Source: Fragilaria crotonensis
Lineage: Eukaryota > Bacillariophyta > Fragilariophyceae > Fragilariales > Fragilariaceae
Length of the DNA: 64,000 nt
Assembly: GCA_022925895.1 (NCBI GenBank)
Contig: JAKSYS010000023.1
Location: forward strand, 153,630-217,629
Direction: 5' to 3'
Shown here: piece after piece, positions 45,953 through 57,617 of the stretch
Position numbering within the stretch: the stretch's first letter is position 1
Layout of the letters: each line of letters starts with the position of its first letter
Notes under the pieces: model-generated
The model's input: only the letters and a program-made list of their open reading frames with translations
Databases searched by the model: none
Told to the model about the DNA's origin: nothing
Translations under genes and position numbers: made by a program

Positions 45953-48569
45953 ATGGATGACCCAGCGGGAGAACAGTCAGTGACCGATCAAAGTAACGCA
46001 GGACGAGCTCCTGTCTCAGATGCCAGATTATCTGAAGAGTTAGATATTGATCCTCAGCCTCAATTAGTCCAAGAAGCTGAAGTATCCAGGGATGCATTGG
46101 GCGGTGAGATTGAATCTGATGCTCTTGAGGGCGAGGGAACTCTTGACAAGTGATGTTGAGGCTTTGCCCCTGTACTGTCATCGACGATGCCTTCCAGTCA
46201 ACTAGATGTTATTGACAGCGGGGTTCTTCTCAGTTTGCAAGGTTGGTTCGAGGATGGGAAACATATGTCCATCACGGTGCTCGAAATGTGCAACTGGGGC
46301 TCCAGAACCTGAATCTATGCGGGGAAGGATTGGCCAGACTGGGTGGTCCCTCAGGTCCTGGCACAGGTATTGACGACGAAGACCTTTTTGCGCCGATAGT
46401 ATTACGGCACACTCACTCGTCTCCGCTCAACTATTCAAGAATGTTCGACGATAACAACGACCCTCCTCCAGCAGCTGGTTTCGATCATATGCGTCGATCG
46501 AGTTCTACACCATCAACGTCAGTCTTTCGTCAACGAAGTGCCGGCAGTGCCTTTGTTGCAAATTTGCGAACCGTACCCAATCTGTCAGGGCCTGACGATC
46601 GAAGCGCCTTTACTTTGCCGATGCAGCGAACTTCATATGCATCCACAAGCGATTCTGGGGTTCGATTTAATTCTGCTTTCAACCCGATTAACTTCAAAGT
46701 CCCCACCGATGACACTGAGAATACGTCGATTGAGGTGTTGGATATGGGGCCTGCAGAAGATAAAAAGCAGCAGAAAATCCCCCAAAGTGGCACGCGGCGA
46801 TCAAGGCGAAAAAGTTTTACAGAAAAATGTGCTCCTACGGCATAGAAGAAGGCAAGGTGGCCAAGCCGACCCTGCTGGTCCATCGTCTGCGTCGTCGAAG
46901 GCGACGACGAGAGGAGAGGTGGAGGCGATGACGATAATGATTCCTCGAAGCCTGTGAGTAGGGAAGTGCAGGTCATAGCAACCGTGCAGAGCATTGAGGA
47001 GGACGTGCATGATTTGATTGAAAGCCAGAATACTGTGTTTCCGTTACTCCGAGAAGAGGAAGAGGACATAATCTTATCACCACAAACCAGTTCGCAATAC
47101 CATCATCTTGACTCTGACCCCGACGAAGAATACACACACTACCAGAGGATCGAAGCAATCCACGAATCTCCCGGAACTGTACCTTCTCCATCATATCAAC
47201 CATTCGTGGACAGGGGAGAGACCCCTCCGACCACAGGAGTCCGAGTTCAGGTTTCTGTTAGGTCTCCTATTCAGCATGTCCAGTCCTCTCTCTTGAACAG
47301 CATGGAAAGCTCTCAGGTGGTTATTGGGAGGACAATGTCACAGGATTCCGGTGCTGAATCTCCAGGTACAGCTATGTCAACGTTGACATCGAACACATCT
47401 GGCCACGCGACGCTTGGAACGTCAACATCTGGAACTGTGAGCAGTGGAAGACTGACGATCCTTTCAACTGTCTCTGAAACCGACCGAGAAGTAATGGAAA
47501 CAAACAAAGCTGGAAGGGGATTAAGATTACGACAAGCGTCGCAAGGTAATCCAAAAACCGACGAAGGTGGCGACGCCACGGTTGATTCTTCGTCGACAGC
47601 CAGCGCAACGACAAATGGATACTTGGCCCTGGACAGTCCTGGGCCTCTACGTGATGGTGCAAGCCTATTGACTGATCGGTTTTTCAAGGCTTCTACAATC
47701 CCGGTCGCTCACTCTTCAAGCGTGTTTTCTGGTAGCACCAACTCTGGGTCGACTTCAAGCGGAACGAGCGGAGGTAGTGCGGCCTCAACTACTAGAGTTG
47801 GCACTGGCACTGAACCTATGCAACGACTCGTATCTCACCTTACCGCTTCTTCTGTCAATCCTTTTGGCGAGACAGCTTCTACTATGGGGAACACTACATC
47901 ATCGAGCTCTACCCAACGTGAAGATCCGCCCAAATTTGTGTCATACCTTGATCAAATTACCTCAGGCACAGCCACGACGATTGTTCGAGGCGACACCCGA
48001 AGTTCCCCGCCTGTGCTTGTGCGCGCAAGGCGCGATTCGACGGAAGGACGGGAGTCACCGGCTCAAATTGTCGATTACTCTTCGCAATTAGTTTTTGAAG
48101 CAGCGAAGCCTGAGTCTCAGAATGTATTCCGACCTGTGAAGCGGGATCGTAAGCAACCGTTGTCACGACCACCGTTGAGCCCTATCAAAGGGCTGAGGAC
48201 CCTCCTCCGCATCAACGTCCTGTTTCAACTTCTCCTGCCTATCAGCAGCTGTCGCCTCCCAACATTGTTGATCACAGGGTCCAAAGTTCTGACGTGTCGA
48301 AACCCTACGTGCTTCGCAGCGCTCCACCTCCGCAAGGCGGTATTGTGTTGATCACTCCGGAACGGGGAGGCGCGTCGAATCCTGCTGTTCCGTCGGACGG
48401 TCGCGAATCGAGCGAGGATTACCTTATCTCCTCATTATCTATGGACCCCAGCATCGAACGCAGCCGCACTTACAGAGAGACCAGTATCGAAGTGGAGAAG
48501 GACGAATCAGCGAAGGAGAACCCATCCGCGGCGTTGGTGACCCCTGAAGCATCGAAACGCAAATCGTAA
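45953..48569 (+). CDS. Ser/Thr-rich hypothetical protein, several frame breaks
   Basis: I do not recognise this protein. A chain of open segments in changing frames runs from ATG 45953 to TAA at 48567-48569: acidic MDDPAGEQSVTDQSNAG; a middle part with SPLNYSRMFDDNNDPPPAAG and RTVPNLSGPDDRSAFTLPM; a long Ser/Thr/Gly-rich part (VFSGSTNSGSTSSGTSGG, DPPKFVSYLDQITSGTAT); and a tail with KPYVLRSAPPPQGGIVLI. Breaks fall near 46150-46240, 46830 (a five-A run), 46930 and 48180. Composition is constant across the breaks, which argues for one gene rather than four. No membrane segment, zinc finger or catalytic motif is seen. Such low-complexity proteins are often scaffolds or regulators, but that is only a guess. 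Confidence 0.5.
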
Positions 48570-48810
48570 ATCATGCTGTAGTGCTTTTAGGATTCATTTT
48601 ATTGCCCTAGTCTTTCTGCAATCATTTATCGGGTTGTGGCAATGCAATGGAATGGGTTACTCAAGCATGTAACATAGGGATGCTACTAGAGGTCACGAAA
48701 ATGGCATCAAGTCGACAATAAAACGTAATGTACGCACTCCTTTAAATAATCCGAACTACTTCGTATTATGGCCCGGCGATTTCCGATACGATGAAGGCTC
48801 CACAATCTGT

Positions 48811-49002
48811 TCAGCATAAACATCTCTCCTGAAGTAGCCATGCAGCGAAACCAATAAGGAACATGACAACAACGATCGGTTGATCTTGAAGGTTTCCGAT
48901 CACGTCCATTTCCGCTCCTCCATCTTGCCTTGGATCAGCCTTCCCTTGACTTTGCCCATTATTGACATTGCGGTTTGGGTCATTAGGAGGGAGAGGATCC
49001 AT
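48811..49002 (-). CDS. Small putative tail-anchored membrane protein, 63 aa
   Basis: Start ATG 49002 (MDPLPPNDPNRN), stop 48811-48813. The first about 40 residues are hydrophilic (NGQSQGKADPRQDGGAEMD), followed by one C-terminal membrane helix (PIVVVMFLIGFAAWLLQ) and a short ERCLC end. This is the layout of a tail-anchored protein. The bases just before the ATG resemble a splice acceptor (TTTGTCAG), so a 5' UTR intron is possible. Not recognised; could be a chance frame. Confidence 0.4.
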   Translation of the reverse strand: MDPLPPNDPNRNVNNGQSQGKADPRQDGGAEMDVIGNLQDQPIVVVMFLIGFAAWLLQERCLC

Positions 49003-50020
49003 CGTGACGAATTTCTGACAAACAAGGGGAGAAACAAGATTATTAGAATGGCCGCAGGGTAGGTCTCTTACTTTGGAGTACAAGGAACGAAGGCGACACA
49101 GAGGAGACAAACATAGCAGTAGTATCGCATGTGGAGAACATTATGACAAAACTGAGGTAGAACTGCGTACGACAAGCGCGTGTACCAAACGGAGCCGAAG
49201 ACCTTCAGGAATGGATCAACCGTTTTCTCTTCACTAGCTTACACCATTCCTTCGCTGCGCTATAGCGCTCTTAGGGCATCGCTACATTGTCTCTCACCTC
49301 AAATGGCAGCGTGCTTCTGATCCGGTGATCGCCGTCCTCAATTATAGCATCTGCTTGAAAGTACTATGAACTATGAACGTCAGCAATGGTATTGGTTGCA
49401 CGGAAATCTCGCCTCGGGATGTCAGGCTCGCTGTTTAGTTGACAATTTTTGCACCCGTGAAAAATTTAGTACTGGTACTTGCCGTCAGTACAACCGTAGT
49501 TCGACGAAGACTATTCATATGTACAATGTATGACATACAGTACAAATACGCAGTTGAACCCGGAGTTAGCTAAAGCGAGTACCGAGTACGGAATACTCCG
49601 AGTACCATTCTACGTGTAGTACAGTACCCGGTACTTCACAGTCCACAGTCCCCACTCCCCACATGATGTGAGATGTGAGACTGGATGCAATGTACTCGTA
49701 GTATGTGGATGCCGCACGCCGCACGGAGTACAAGTACCGGACATGTTACATCGTCTACCACATGCAGTATGATACCGGCTAGAGTTGTACATACTCGGAG
49801 TACTCCTACCTCCTCTACCGGTAGAGTAGTAGTGAAGATCTGAATCGTATGGGAATGGTAGCCAGTAGCTAGTAGCCATTTGGCACCCTTTATGAGATGC
49901 CGGCGTAGTCCCATCGTGGCTTCGCCCATACAATGAACCCATGATTGGCTTTGAAGCGGTAAAGAGGGAAGCAAGCGATTTCAAGACCCTGTCAAGGATT
50001 GCGAACCGTGCGATAAACAC
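49003..50020. other. Intergenic region with GTAC palindromes
   Basis: About 1 kb. GTAC-centred short palindromes are dense from about 49500 to 49830 (GAGTACCGAGTACGGAATACTCC-like strings, shown here only in part). No supportable gene. Confidence 0.45.
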
Positions 50021-53000
50021 TTATTCTACATCGGCTTCAACCACTTCGGCATCTTCCACGTCGTCCACATCATCAACTTCTTCGACTTCGATCTCCTCAT
50101 CATCAGCCATGGCATGTGATGCGTCTCCTGCCTCAGCATCGCCCTCCTCGTCATGATCCGATGTATCTGCCTCGACAGCTCCTCCATCCTCCACGACGAC
50201 TTCCACAACTTGGCCATCGTTTTCATCGCCATCCACGACTGTGCCCTCGAGCAAGGCCCCGCCAGACTTGGGCTCGGCCTTGACCACTGGCTTCTTCTTT
50301 AGCGCTCGGCTCATTACTTGCTTTTTGGCCGCGATTTCTTGAGCAAGAATTTCTTCCTCAATTCGGTGCCTCTGCTCAATCGCCAACTGAGTCATCTCCC
50401 TTCGCCTAGCGGCAAACTCCTTAACTTCCTCGACCTTTTTAAGAATGATATCCAGCTGCATCTCAAGATTTTTCGTTCGCTCGGCAGACGTCTTGGGGCC
50501 TTCTACATCGATGTGCTGCCAAGGTTTGAACCGAGTATCAGCGTCATCTGGCATGGGGATCTCACCAGCTGCTGCGCGGAAGGCTAGCGCCATGCCAAGC
50601 AACCCAGACGAGTCCACCACAGACGCTGGAATATTCAGAACACCTGCCAGGCACAAATTCTTCATCTCTTCTTTTTTCAGTGTGCGAGTCAAGTAGCCGT
50701 TCACAATTGCCGTTGCTCGACCACGCTTATCTGTCAACTTTCCTCGGGGATCAATCCTCGTATCAATCCTGCGTTTCTTCTTGCTCTTGACAGTTTGCTC
50801 TTTTGCTGCCTTTCGCTTCTTTGGTCGACGATCTTCTTTATTTTCCTCCTTTCGCGGCTTTGCTTCCTTCTTCTTACGGTCCGGGGCTTCTTTTTGGTTT
50901 TGGATTTCTTGTCCTTGGCCTTTTGGCCTGCTCAGTCTTCTCTCTTCGCTGCGGCCTTGTCAGCATTGACCTTTTCTTTCTTCCGCGCGAGGCTCCGCTT
51001 CCGAGCGTTCTTACGGCCTTCGATTGAGTAGTCGATAAGACCGTCGGATGCTAGCATTTCGTTAGCCTCTTCGATATCTGACGCTGTCATTTGCTGATCA
51101 TCTTTCTGTTCTTCTTCTTCCTCCTCCGCTTCATCGTCCGATTGACTCAAAATAGCATAGCTGTAATTCATTTCTTGCTCGTCATCAGCATCCTCCTCGT
51201 CGGTCTGGTCTCCGCAAGCATCACTGAGTTGCAATTCAAACTCTTCCAGCGCCCAGCGACCTTCCTCGATTGCCGTCAAAAATGTTTTCGAATCTGTAAT
51301 GTTTCGAGACGATCGCTTCTTCTTCGTCACACTACCAGCAGCACTTGCTGTATTTGGGTCTTCGTCTGGATCGAAGGTTTCAATGATATCACCTTCTTTA
51401 ACCCATATAAATTCATGGGTTCCCATGAACTCCACCAAAAAGTAACTCAATTGTTGCGGACCTAGCTTGGTGTCGCGCTTCAGAGATTGTTCGGCCTTGC
51501 GCTTCCCTGCTTGCAATTCGGCCAAGAGTTTCTCTGGAAATCGCGCTTCATTGCGCGCAGTCAGTTCCGAATGCCAGGTCTCGCGTTGACAATCCGGTGC
51601 CATGATGCCCAGCACGAGGGCCGGCCAGTATGGTTTTTTGCTGCTCTCGCGTGCCCAGATGGCAGCTGCCATACAACCCCATATTGACGATTGATTGACG
51701 CCACGACAAGAGGTTTCGTATATTGGAACAATAATCTTTCCTATCATTCGATCCAGGCGGTTGCCAATACGAACACGAATGGAAGGGCGATTATCAAACA
51801 CGTCGACGCTGTAGCAGCGATTAATGTCGCGCACCATTTCGTCAACTGTATATTCCACGTCCCCGGACGCGAGGTCTTGCAAGCGTTTTCGCAATTGTTC
51901 GACGTTACTGGCAAATATTTCCAAATGCCCTTCATCGTCGTCGTCATCGGCATACTCGCCAATCACTGGGTCAACGTCCAATGAATCCACGCGCCCACCA
52001 CAGACAAGAAAGCGATGAAGGCTGAGACTCAACTTCTCAATGCACTTTTTGCTGAGAATTGTAGTACCTGTTCCAGTCAATCTTTGAATTCGATCCGTTT
52101 CACGTTGGTCGAACGCCGCCCTGGTGAGGCCGCGGGGCTGCTTGCCCCCGGCGCCGCTGCTGGGCGGGTCGGATGGCAGCATGTATTCCTGCCAGAGTGC
52201 GTTGAAGTAGTCACGAAGGTGCAAGGATATCGAGATAAAGGCAGGGACCGCATTCTCTCGGTTGCTGGGGTGCGTGTGGTATTTGATGCAGTTGGAGAAG
52301 ATGCGCCACATGTCCATGCGTATCGCTCGCGTATCGCGGTAGCTTCGACGACGAATGTCACGGCAGACGCGACCCAAGTCCATGGGATGTTTGACAATTT
52401 TTGTGTAGACACCCATTAACTGGTACCCCAAGAATGTTAGTCAGAATAAAATGTAAAAAACGCGGAATCGTGTCTGCAACACTTACCTCAGGATGCAATA
52501 GCGAGACAGGTCTACTAAATTCAGCCAACAGCGGAACGCGGCAAAATTGCATCATGAGCTTCTCCACATTTTCGTATTCCTCGCGGGTAATGCGAGGAAA
52601 CGGATCTTCGATAGAGGGCCCTGGAGCCTTGGGAGGAGATTTCTTTGGTTTGATAGCACTTGGCCGGGGTTTCTTGGGCGTAGGCCTTTTCTTTTTCGGA
52701 GGAGGAGCTTCTTCAACAATGAAAACTTCAGCTTCTTCATCGGCTTCCGCTTCTGGGGGTGCTGGAGCAATGGGAAGTTCCTCGACTGACTCGTGGTGAT
52801 GTGACACAGGAGATTGTTCGTCATGGTCTTCTTCATCCTCTTCCGATGACGACGATGCCCTTAGTTCTTTTGACGCAACCATGGGAGAATACGTTCTGCC
52901 GGATTCGTCGTGTGTGCGATGATCGTTACGATGATGAGAAGCGGATGCTGAATAATTGTGTGCCGCTGCTTGTTGCATTGCCATGTATGCTTGCTGACGT

Positions 53001-53212
53001 CTAATTTCGTCCTGTCGTCGCAAAGCCTCCATTGCTTGGGCTTGGTAGATAACTTGTGAAGGGAAGTTCACGTAGCCTGTGTCCACGGGGTGAGGAACTC
53101 CAGTAGTGTAGGCAGCCAATGCTGTGGCGGCCAAGGCCAACTTTGCGGGATCGGATCCATTCGATGAGTCCGGTAGCGGGTGATGATGATTTGGAGGTCC
53201 TCCGTTCCACAT
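50021..53212 (-). CDS. Bromodomain plus PWWP-like chromatin protein
   Basis: Start ATG 53212 (MWNGGPPNHHHP). A 67-nt intron (52486-52420) joins LLHPE to LMGVYTKIVKHPMDLG inside the bromodomain, which spans roughly residues 212-325 and ends at YFNALWQEYM. The middle has a PWWP-like block: SIWGCMAAAIWARES, PYWPALVLGIM, YFLVEFMGTHEFIWVKEGDI. The N-terminal third is low complexity with an acidic patch and a KKKRPTPKKPRPSAIKPKK basic run, which fits nuclear import. At about 50930 the frame stops at AAKRED, but a Lys-rich sequence continues in neighbouring frames (RRIDTRIDPRGKLTDKRGR) into VNGYLTRTLKKEEMKNLCLAGVLNIP and an acidic tail ending at 50021. I treat all of it as one gene with one or two indels; two genes is the alternative. 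The usual acetyl-lysine-binding Asn appears replaced: NCIKYH instead of NxxxYN. Confidence 0.75.
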
Positions 53213-53919
53213 GATCGGAATCGATTACTGACAGGGATGCTTTATGCTGTATGCTGTATGTTTATTCAGTAACGATACTGAACACTTGAACGAGAGCAAC
53301 AGGTGAGAGATGTGTGTTGTTGTTGATTTGGTTGTGTCTCTACTCCAGTACGTGTGTCCTGGTAGCGTTTGCACACCAATTCTCAGGTGATTTAATAGAT
53401 TGATTCCATTCGTTGGCTCTGTGCTCTGTGTCGGGCTGGTCTCGTGACTTGAGTACTCCAGAATCCAGTAGATGAGCCAATTACCGGATTCGTCGCCGCT
53501 CGTTGGCACTTCTCGCACCACCAGCCCCCTGTTCCGATCTGTGCTGAGATGCTCGCCTTCACTGGGATTTCCATCCGCTTAAGTCAGACGAGTCGTGTTC
53601 AAACTTGATTTCAATCGGTTACTAATTCGGAGATAGCGCTGCCACAGTGATTCGTTTTCAGCACTTCGAGCTTTTCGTACACATGTACGGTATCTTCCGT
53701 ACTCCAGTAGCCTAAACTCCTACGCTGTACTCCGAGCCCAGAATCTCGCTACGGTACAAGTACAGTACAAGTACTTGTACCAGGAAGGTCCGGCACATAG
53801 GTACTGAATCGTGAATGAAGAAGAAACGCGCCGGCCGGAGGAGAAATCGGTTCCGTTCAATGTCTGGCTGGTGTAAAACTGGATATGCCGGCGTGATTAT
53901 AGTGCAGCTGGCGTCTGCA
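53213..53919. other. Intergenic region
   Basis: About 700 bp upstream of the bromodomain gene, with GTAC palindromes near 53690-53790. Nothing else is seen. Confidence 0.4.
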
Positions 53920-54323
53920 AAAAAATTTGCTTACAGGAAGACAAATTTGCTGACAGAATAAAATTGCTTAAACAATTTGCTTACGAAAAGCAAATTTTCT
54001 CAATCAGCAAAAATATTGCTTACGGAGAATCGAATTTGCTGATTCAGCAAAAAAATTGCTTAGGGTGAATCGAATTTGCTTCGTCAGCAAAAATAATTGT
54101 TTAGAGAATTGGCTTTCATAGTAGAACATTAGTCTATGTCGCCGTGGACATGGGAATCCAAGACTCACGTTTTTCTTTTAAGGAGCATTTTGCTGAATTG
54201 CTGATACAATTTGCTTACGACAATCAAATTTGCTGATTTGCTTACACAATTTGCTTACGACAATCTGATTTGCTGACAGCAAAAATTTGCTGACAAAATT
54301 TGCTGACACTAAGAATTTGCTTA
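53920..54323. repeat. Array of TTTGCTGA/TTTGCTTA repeats
   Basis: About 20 copies of a 7-10-bp core, AATTTGCTKAC, mostly on the plus strand with several inverted copies (TCAGCAAA), irregularly spaced at 10-35 nt. A short continuation lies at 55106-55142, on the far side of the MITE at 54324-55102. The array has no coding potential. Confidence 0.8.
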
Positions 54324-55102
54324 GGCCGGTGCTTGCAGTGAACGAAACGTTTTCGGCAGAACGGACGTCCCGTTCTGTTCTGTGAAAACGTGAAATATGG
54401 TCCTTCCAGGCGTACTCCCTAGAAATAACCACAAAACCGCAGAATCGGAGAGCATTTTATATATACTATACTGACATGAATAAGTGTAAAAGAAATCAGG
54501 CGTTGAATGTAGTTGCGTTAAAAATGTACTAAAGGTATCATGTGTATCAGTCGTCTCGTTTGTCGCTTGTCACTTCGTTCGTCGAACAAATTTGCCGCCA
54601 TGAGCAAATGGGCCAAAAACCGCAAAAGCACTCGACGGACATGCCGCGCGGCTCGTGAAAGAAAGGCAGGCGCTCGTTTCGTTCGGATGCTACGATTCGC
54701 CGTCTCCGGATCAAACGACGAGCTTATCTATCGGATGCGGTTATCGGTGACAATCAGATGAGTTCCGAAGACAAGAATAGCCGCCTGCCCGCGCACCGCA
54801 ACTCGCATTGTACTCCATTGGCACAGCATACTGTAGTACCACACCGTCCCATGTCTGGTCCCATTTAGTCCGAGTTCTAATTACGTAGCACTTCATACAC
54901 AAACTCGGTTGTTGCGTTTCGTGCGAACCCGGCTTTCACACAGAACGCCCGCGGCGTTCTGTGGTTTCGATCAAAATTACCCGGATTCCCGAAACGCGCG
55001 CGCCATTCGGGGGCAGTTTTGGGGGCTGTAAGGACCATTTTTCCCCGGAATAGACGCGGCGTTCTGTTTTGCGGGACGTTTCGTTCGCTGTAAGCACCGG
55101 CC
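54324..55102. mobile_element. 779-bp MITE with TTA duplication, PIF/Harbinger-like
   Basis: The left end at 54324 reads GGCCGGTGCTT-GCAGTGAACGAAACGT. The right end at 55102, complemented, reads GGCCGGTGCTT-ACAGCGAACGAAACGT, so 27 bp of terminal inverted repeat with two mismatches, and weaker matches further in (AGAACGG/AGAACGCC). Both ends are flanked by TTA (54321-54323 and 55103-55105), the TWA-type 3-bp target duplication of PIF/Harbinger transposons. Removing the element and one TTA rejoins the surrounding TTTGCTTAC array without a seam. The 220-bp open frame at 54540-54761 is Arg-rich and shows no transposase motif. Confidence 0.8.
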
Positions 55103-55451
55103 TTACAGAATTTGCTGACAGACTGAAAAAATTGCTGACAAAGAAAGACCTTGCCGGCTCGGTTGGATCAACAAGATGGCTAAAATTGTCGCATCACGCC
55201 AATCGGAGGACGGCTGGCGTCAGCGCTCATCGATGTCACAAATAACGGCTGGAACGTGCTTGGGCCGGACCTTCCAGGTACAGTTGTTTTTATACCAACA
55301 ATTATATGACATATCGACATATCCAATTACCTGGTACCACGCTCTCTGCTCTCTGCCATCGGATGGGTTTAGTCGAAAGTCGAAAGGTTATGCCCAAGCT
55401 CCGACAAGTTTGTCTGTCTCCTATCGATTACAATTGAACTGCACTATTGCA

Positions 55452-57359
55452 ATGAGCTCCTTAACACGGCGGTTGCTGAGTATCAAACAGAGATGCGCAA
55501 GCAACAGCAGCCCTGCTGTGTTTCAGCACATGCCAACGCCGAATGAAGGGCTTCGGGAAGCTAAAACAAATTCTGCAAGAGCACTCCCGGTAGTGCCAAT
55601 GCAAGTTCCTCAATTATCCCGAAGGATCGACATGCATCGATCCTTCGGAACATTGTCAACCTCTCCTGACAATACCGGTCAACAAAATGAGTTGATACAA
55701 CAACCGCAATCAATTGGTGTTGATCATGAAAATCTGGATGCTCAAGCCCGCTCGGATGTACTGTTCGCTTGGTTGGATTCAGCGCAAGACGAAAACGATG
55801 ATTCTATCTACCAAGCTGCCGACCGAGCCACTGAAACATTATTTCGATGGCGACACGATGCCTTATCAAGCCCTTCTCCCATTTCTCCTCCCACAATAAA
55901 AGAGTACAATGCCATCTTGCTGACATGGGCCAAGATTCCTCATGTTCGCGGTGTTCCGCAGCGTGCTCAGCGTCTTCTCGAAATCATGGAGGGGAACGAC
56001 GAGCAGGTACCTTCCACCGATTCTTACAACCACGTCCTGTACACCTGGGCTCATTGTCACGAGCACATGCGAGGGACAATGGCTCAGAATCTCTTCCAAA
56101 AACTAGTCGACAACTCTGCCGGAAAGAAGTCCGCTAAACCCAACGGAGAGTCGTATCGCATCATGATGTACGCATGGGCTCACAGCGGAGAGGCGAAAGC
56201 AGCCTTTCGAGCGACGGGCCATCTGATGAAGCTCTTGCACCTGTTGGAAGAATCTGGCGGTAGTGTGGACCTGCAACCTCAAATGGAAGATTATTATCTG
56301 ATTTTTGATGCTTGGACTAGTGCCCGCGACAAGCAAGCTGCGGAAAAATCGTTGAACGTCTTGCGACTCATGGAAAATTCTTACATTGATCGATTTTCCG
56401 AGTTGAGAGCTGATGTTCGCATCTTTCGATCCATCCTTCAGGCGTATGCTCGATCAGAATCATCGCCAAATCTAGGGCCTGATGTTGACCAACTGTTGAC
56501 AAAGATTTGGGACCGCAACTTGGTACCTGATACTGATTGCTTTTCATTTGCCATTAAAACATACGCGAATTGCGCCCTGCACAAGGAGCTGAAAGAGGAT
56601 CCCGAGCCTCTCGCAAATCGAGCACATCAGCTACTGCAAGAAATGATTCGTGCCGTTCAAAAGAGTGAAACTGTTCAAGTTTCGACCGAGAATTATAATG
56701 CTGTCCTCACCGCCTTCACAGCGTCAAGAGGCAATGCGAGCGAGCAAGCTCTCATGTTGCTCGACAGTATGGAAGACGAGACATCCATGGCGCGACCCAA
56801 CGCCGCAACCTATGCGTTGGTAGTCAACATCTTGGCCAAGTCGCCTACGATAAAAGACAGAGTGACGAAGAGTCAACAACTGATTGAGCGAGCGCAGCAA
56901 GAGTACGCACGGGGGAATGAGACGGCGAAGCCAGACATTTTCCTCTTTAATGCCATGATTCGAGCATGTGCTGCCTCGACTGGCGGTACTATATCCCAGC
57001 GAGAGGCCACCTTTCGGCTCGCACTGCAAACCCTGTCACGAGATATTCGTGGAAATAAACTGGATCCCGATCCAGAAACTTTCTTGTGTCTGCTTGAAGC
57101 AAGTTCGTCGCTTCTCTCTTCAGGGGCCATGCAAGAGAAGGCTATGGAACAAATTTTTACGATTTGCTGTCAGTATGGTTTGATGGACCGCATCATGCTG
57201 AAGCGCTTTCGCGAGTTGGCATCCCCTGATCTATACTCCAGTCTAGTAGTTGAAAATTCGGTTTTCGATAATGATGGCACTCGCGTTATTCCACAATCGT
57301 GGACCGCGAATGTGACGACCACTGGCCTTATTGTCGATCGAAAAAGGCTCCCGCATTAG
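55452..57359 (+). CDS. Pentatricopeptide-repeat (PPR) protein, organelle RNA-binding type
   Basis: The ATG at 55452 is chosen over an upstream in-frame start because it opens with MSSLTRRLLSIKQRCASNSS, an Arg/Ser-rich, acid-free leader typical of mitochondrial import. The product is about 635 aa in one exon. Helical-pair repeats of about 35 residues recur: IKEYNAILLTWAKIP, TDSYNHVLYTWAHC, GESYRIMMYAWAHSGE, MEDYYLIFDAWTSARD, VRIFRSILQAYARSE, TDCFSFAIKTYANC, TENYNAVLTAFTASRG, NAATYALVVNILAKS and IFLFNAMIRACAAS. The Y/F-N-x-[ML]-[LI] starts are the PPR signature. PPR proteins bind organellar RNA in processing, editing or translation; no C-terminal catalytic domain is seen. A 12-bp perfect inverted repeat lies inside the coding sequence at 55619-55648. 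Confidence 0.88.
   Translation: MSSLTRRLLSIKQRCASNSSPAVFQHMPTPNEGLREAKTNSARALPVVPMQVPQLSRRIDMHRSFGTLSTSPDNTGQQNELIQQPQSIGVDHENLDAQARSDVLFAWLDSAQDENDDSIYQAADRATETLFRWRHDALSSPSPISPPTIKEYNAILLTWAKIPHVRGVPQRAQRLLEIMEGNDEQVPSTDSYNHVLYTWAHCHEHMRGTMAQNLFQKLVDNSAGKKSAKPNGESYRIMMYAWAHSGEAKAAFRATGHLMKLLHLLEESGGSVDLQPQMEDYYLIFDAWTSARDKQAAEKSLNVLRLMENSYIDRFSELRADVRIFRSILQAYARSESSPNLGPDVDQLLTKIWDRNLVPDTDCFSFAIKTYANCALHKELKEDPEPLANRAHQLLQEMIRAVQKSETVQVSTENYNAVLTAFTASRGNASEQALMLLDSMEDETSMARPNAATYALVVNILAKSPTIKDRVTKSQQLIERAQQEYARGNETAKPDIFLFNAMIRACAASTGGTISQREATFRLALQTLSRDIRGNKLDPDPETFLCLLEASSSLLSSGAMQEKAMEQIFTICCQYGLMDRIMLKRFRELASPDLYSSLVVENSVFDNDGTRVIPQSWTANVTTTGLIVDRKRLPH
55619..55648. repeat. 12-bp perfect inverted repeat inside the PPR coding region
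   Basis: Arms CCGAAGGATCGA (55619-55630) and TCGATCCTTCGG (55637-55648) around the loop CATGCA. It could form a strong hairpin in the mRNA shortly after the targeting leader. Confidence 0.8.
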
Positions 57360-57617
57360 ACGTGGCAGGTAATTTCTTTGTGACAACCACGATGAAGGAT
57401 CAACGCATGAGAACATTGCGTCAACGACGAAATCAAAGCTACTGCGCGGCGGACGGCTTGTTGTAACGAATGTGGAAAAGCCTGATGCACGCGCAAGCGC
57501 AGCAAATTAATCGTGAAATTGTGCATCAAGTGTTCCGCTTCTTCCCTAATTGTTTGAGTCCTTGTATCGACTCCTACTAGCTAGTGAGTCCTGAAACAGA
57601 ATCTCGTATCAACGTAC
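57360..57617. other. Short intergenic region between convergent PPR and CacyBP genes
   Basis: About 260 bp holding two 3' ends. Nothing else is seen. Confidence 0.4.

Noticed and set aside
54540-54761. 73-codon frame inside the MITE
   Set aside because: Arg-rich and short, with no transposase signature; not enough to call a gene.
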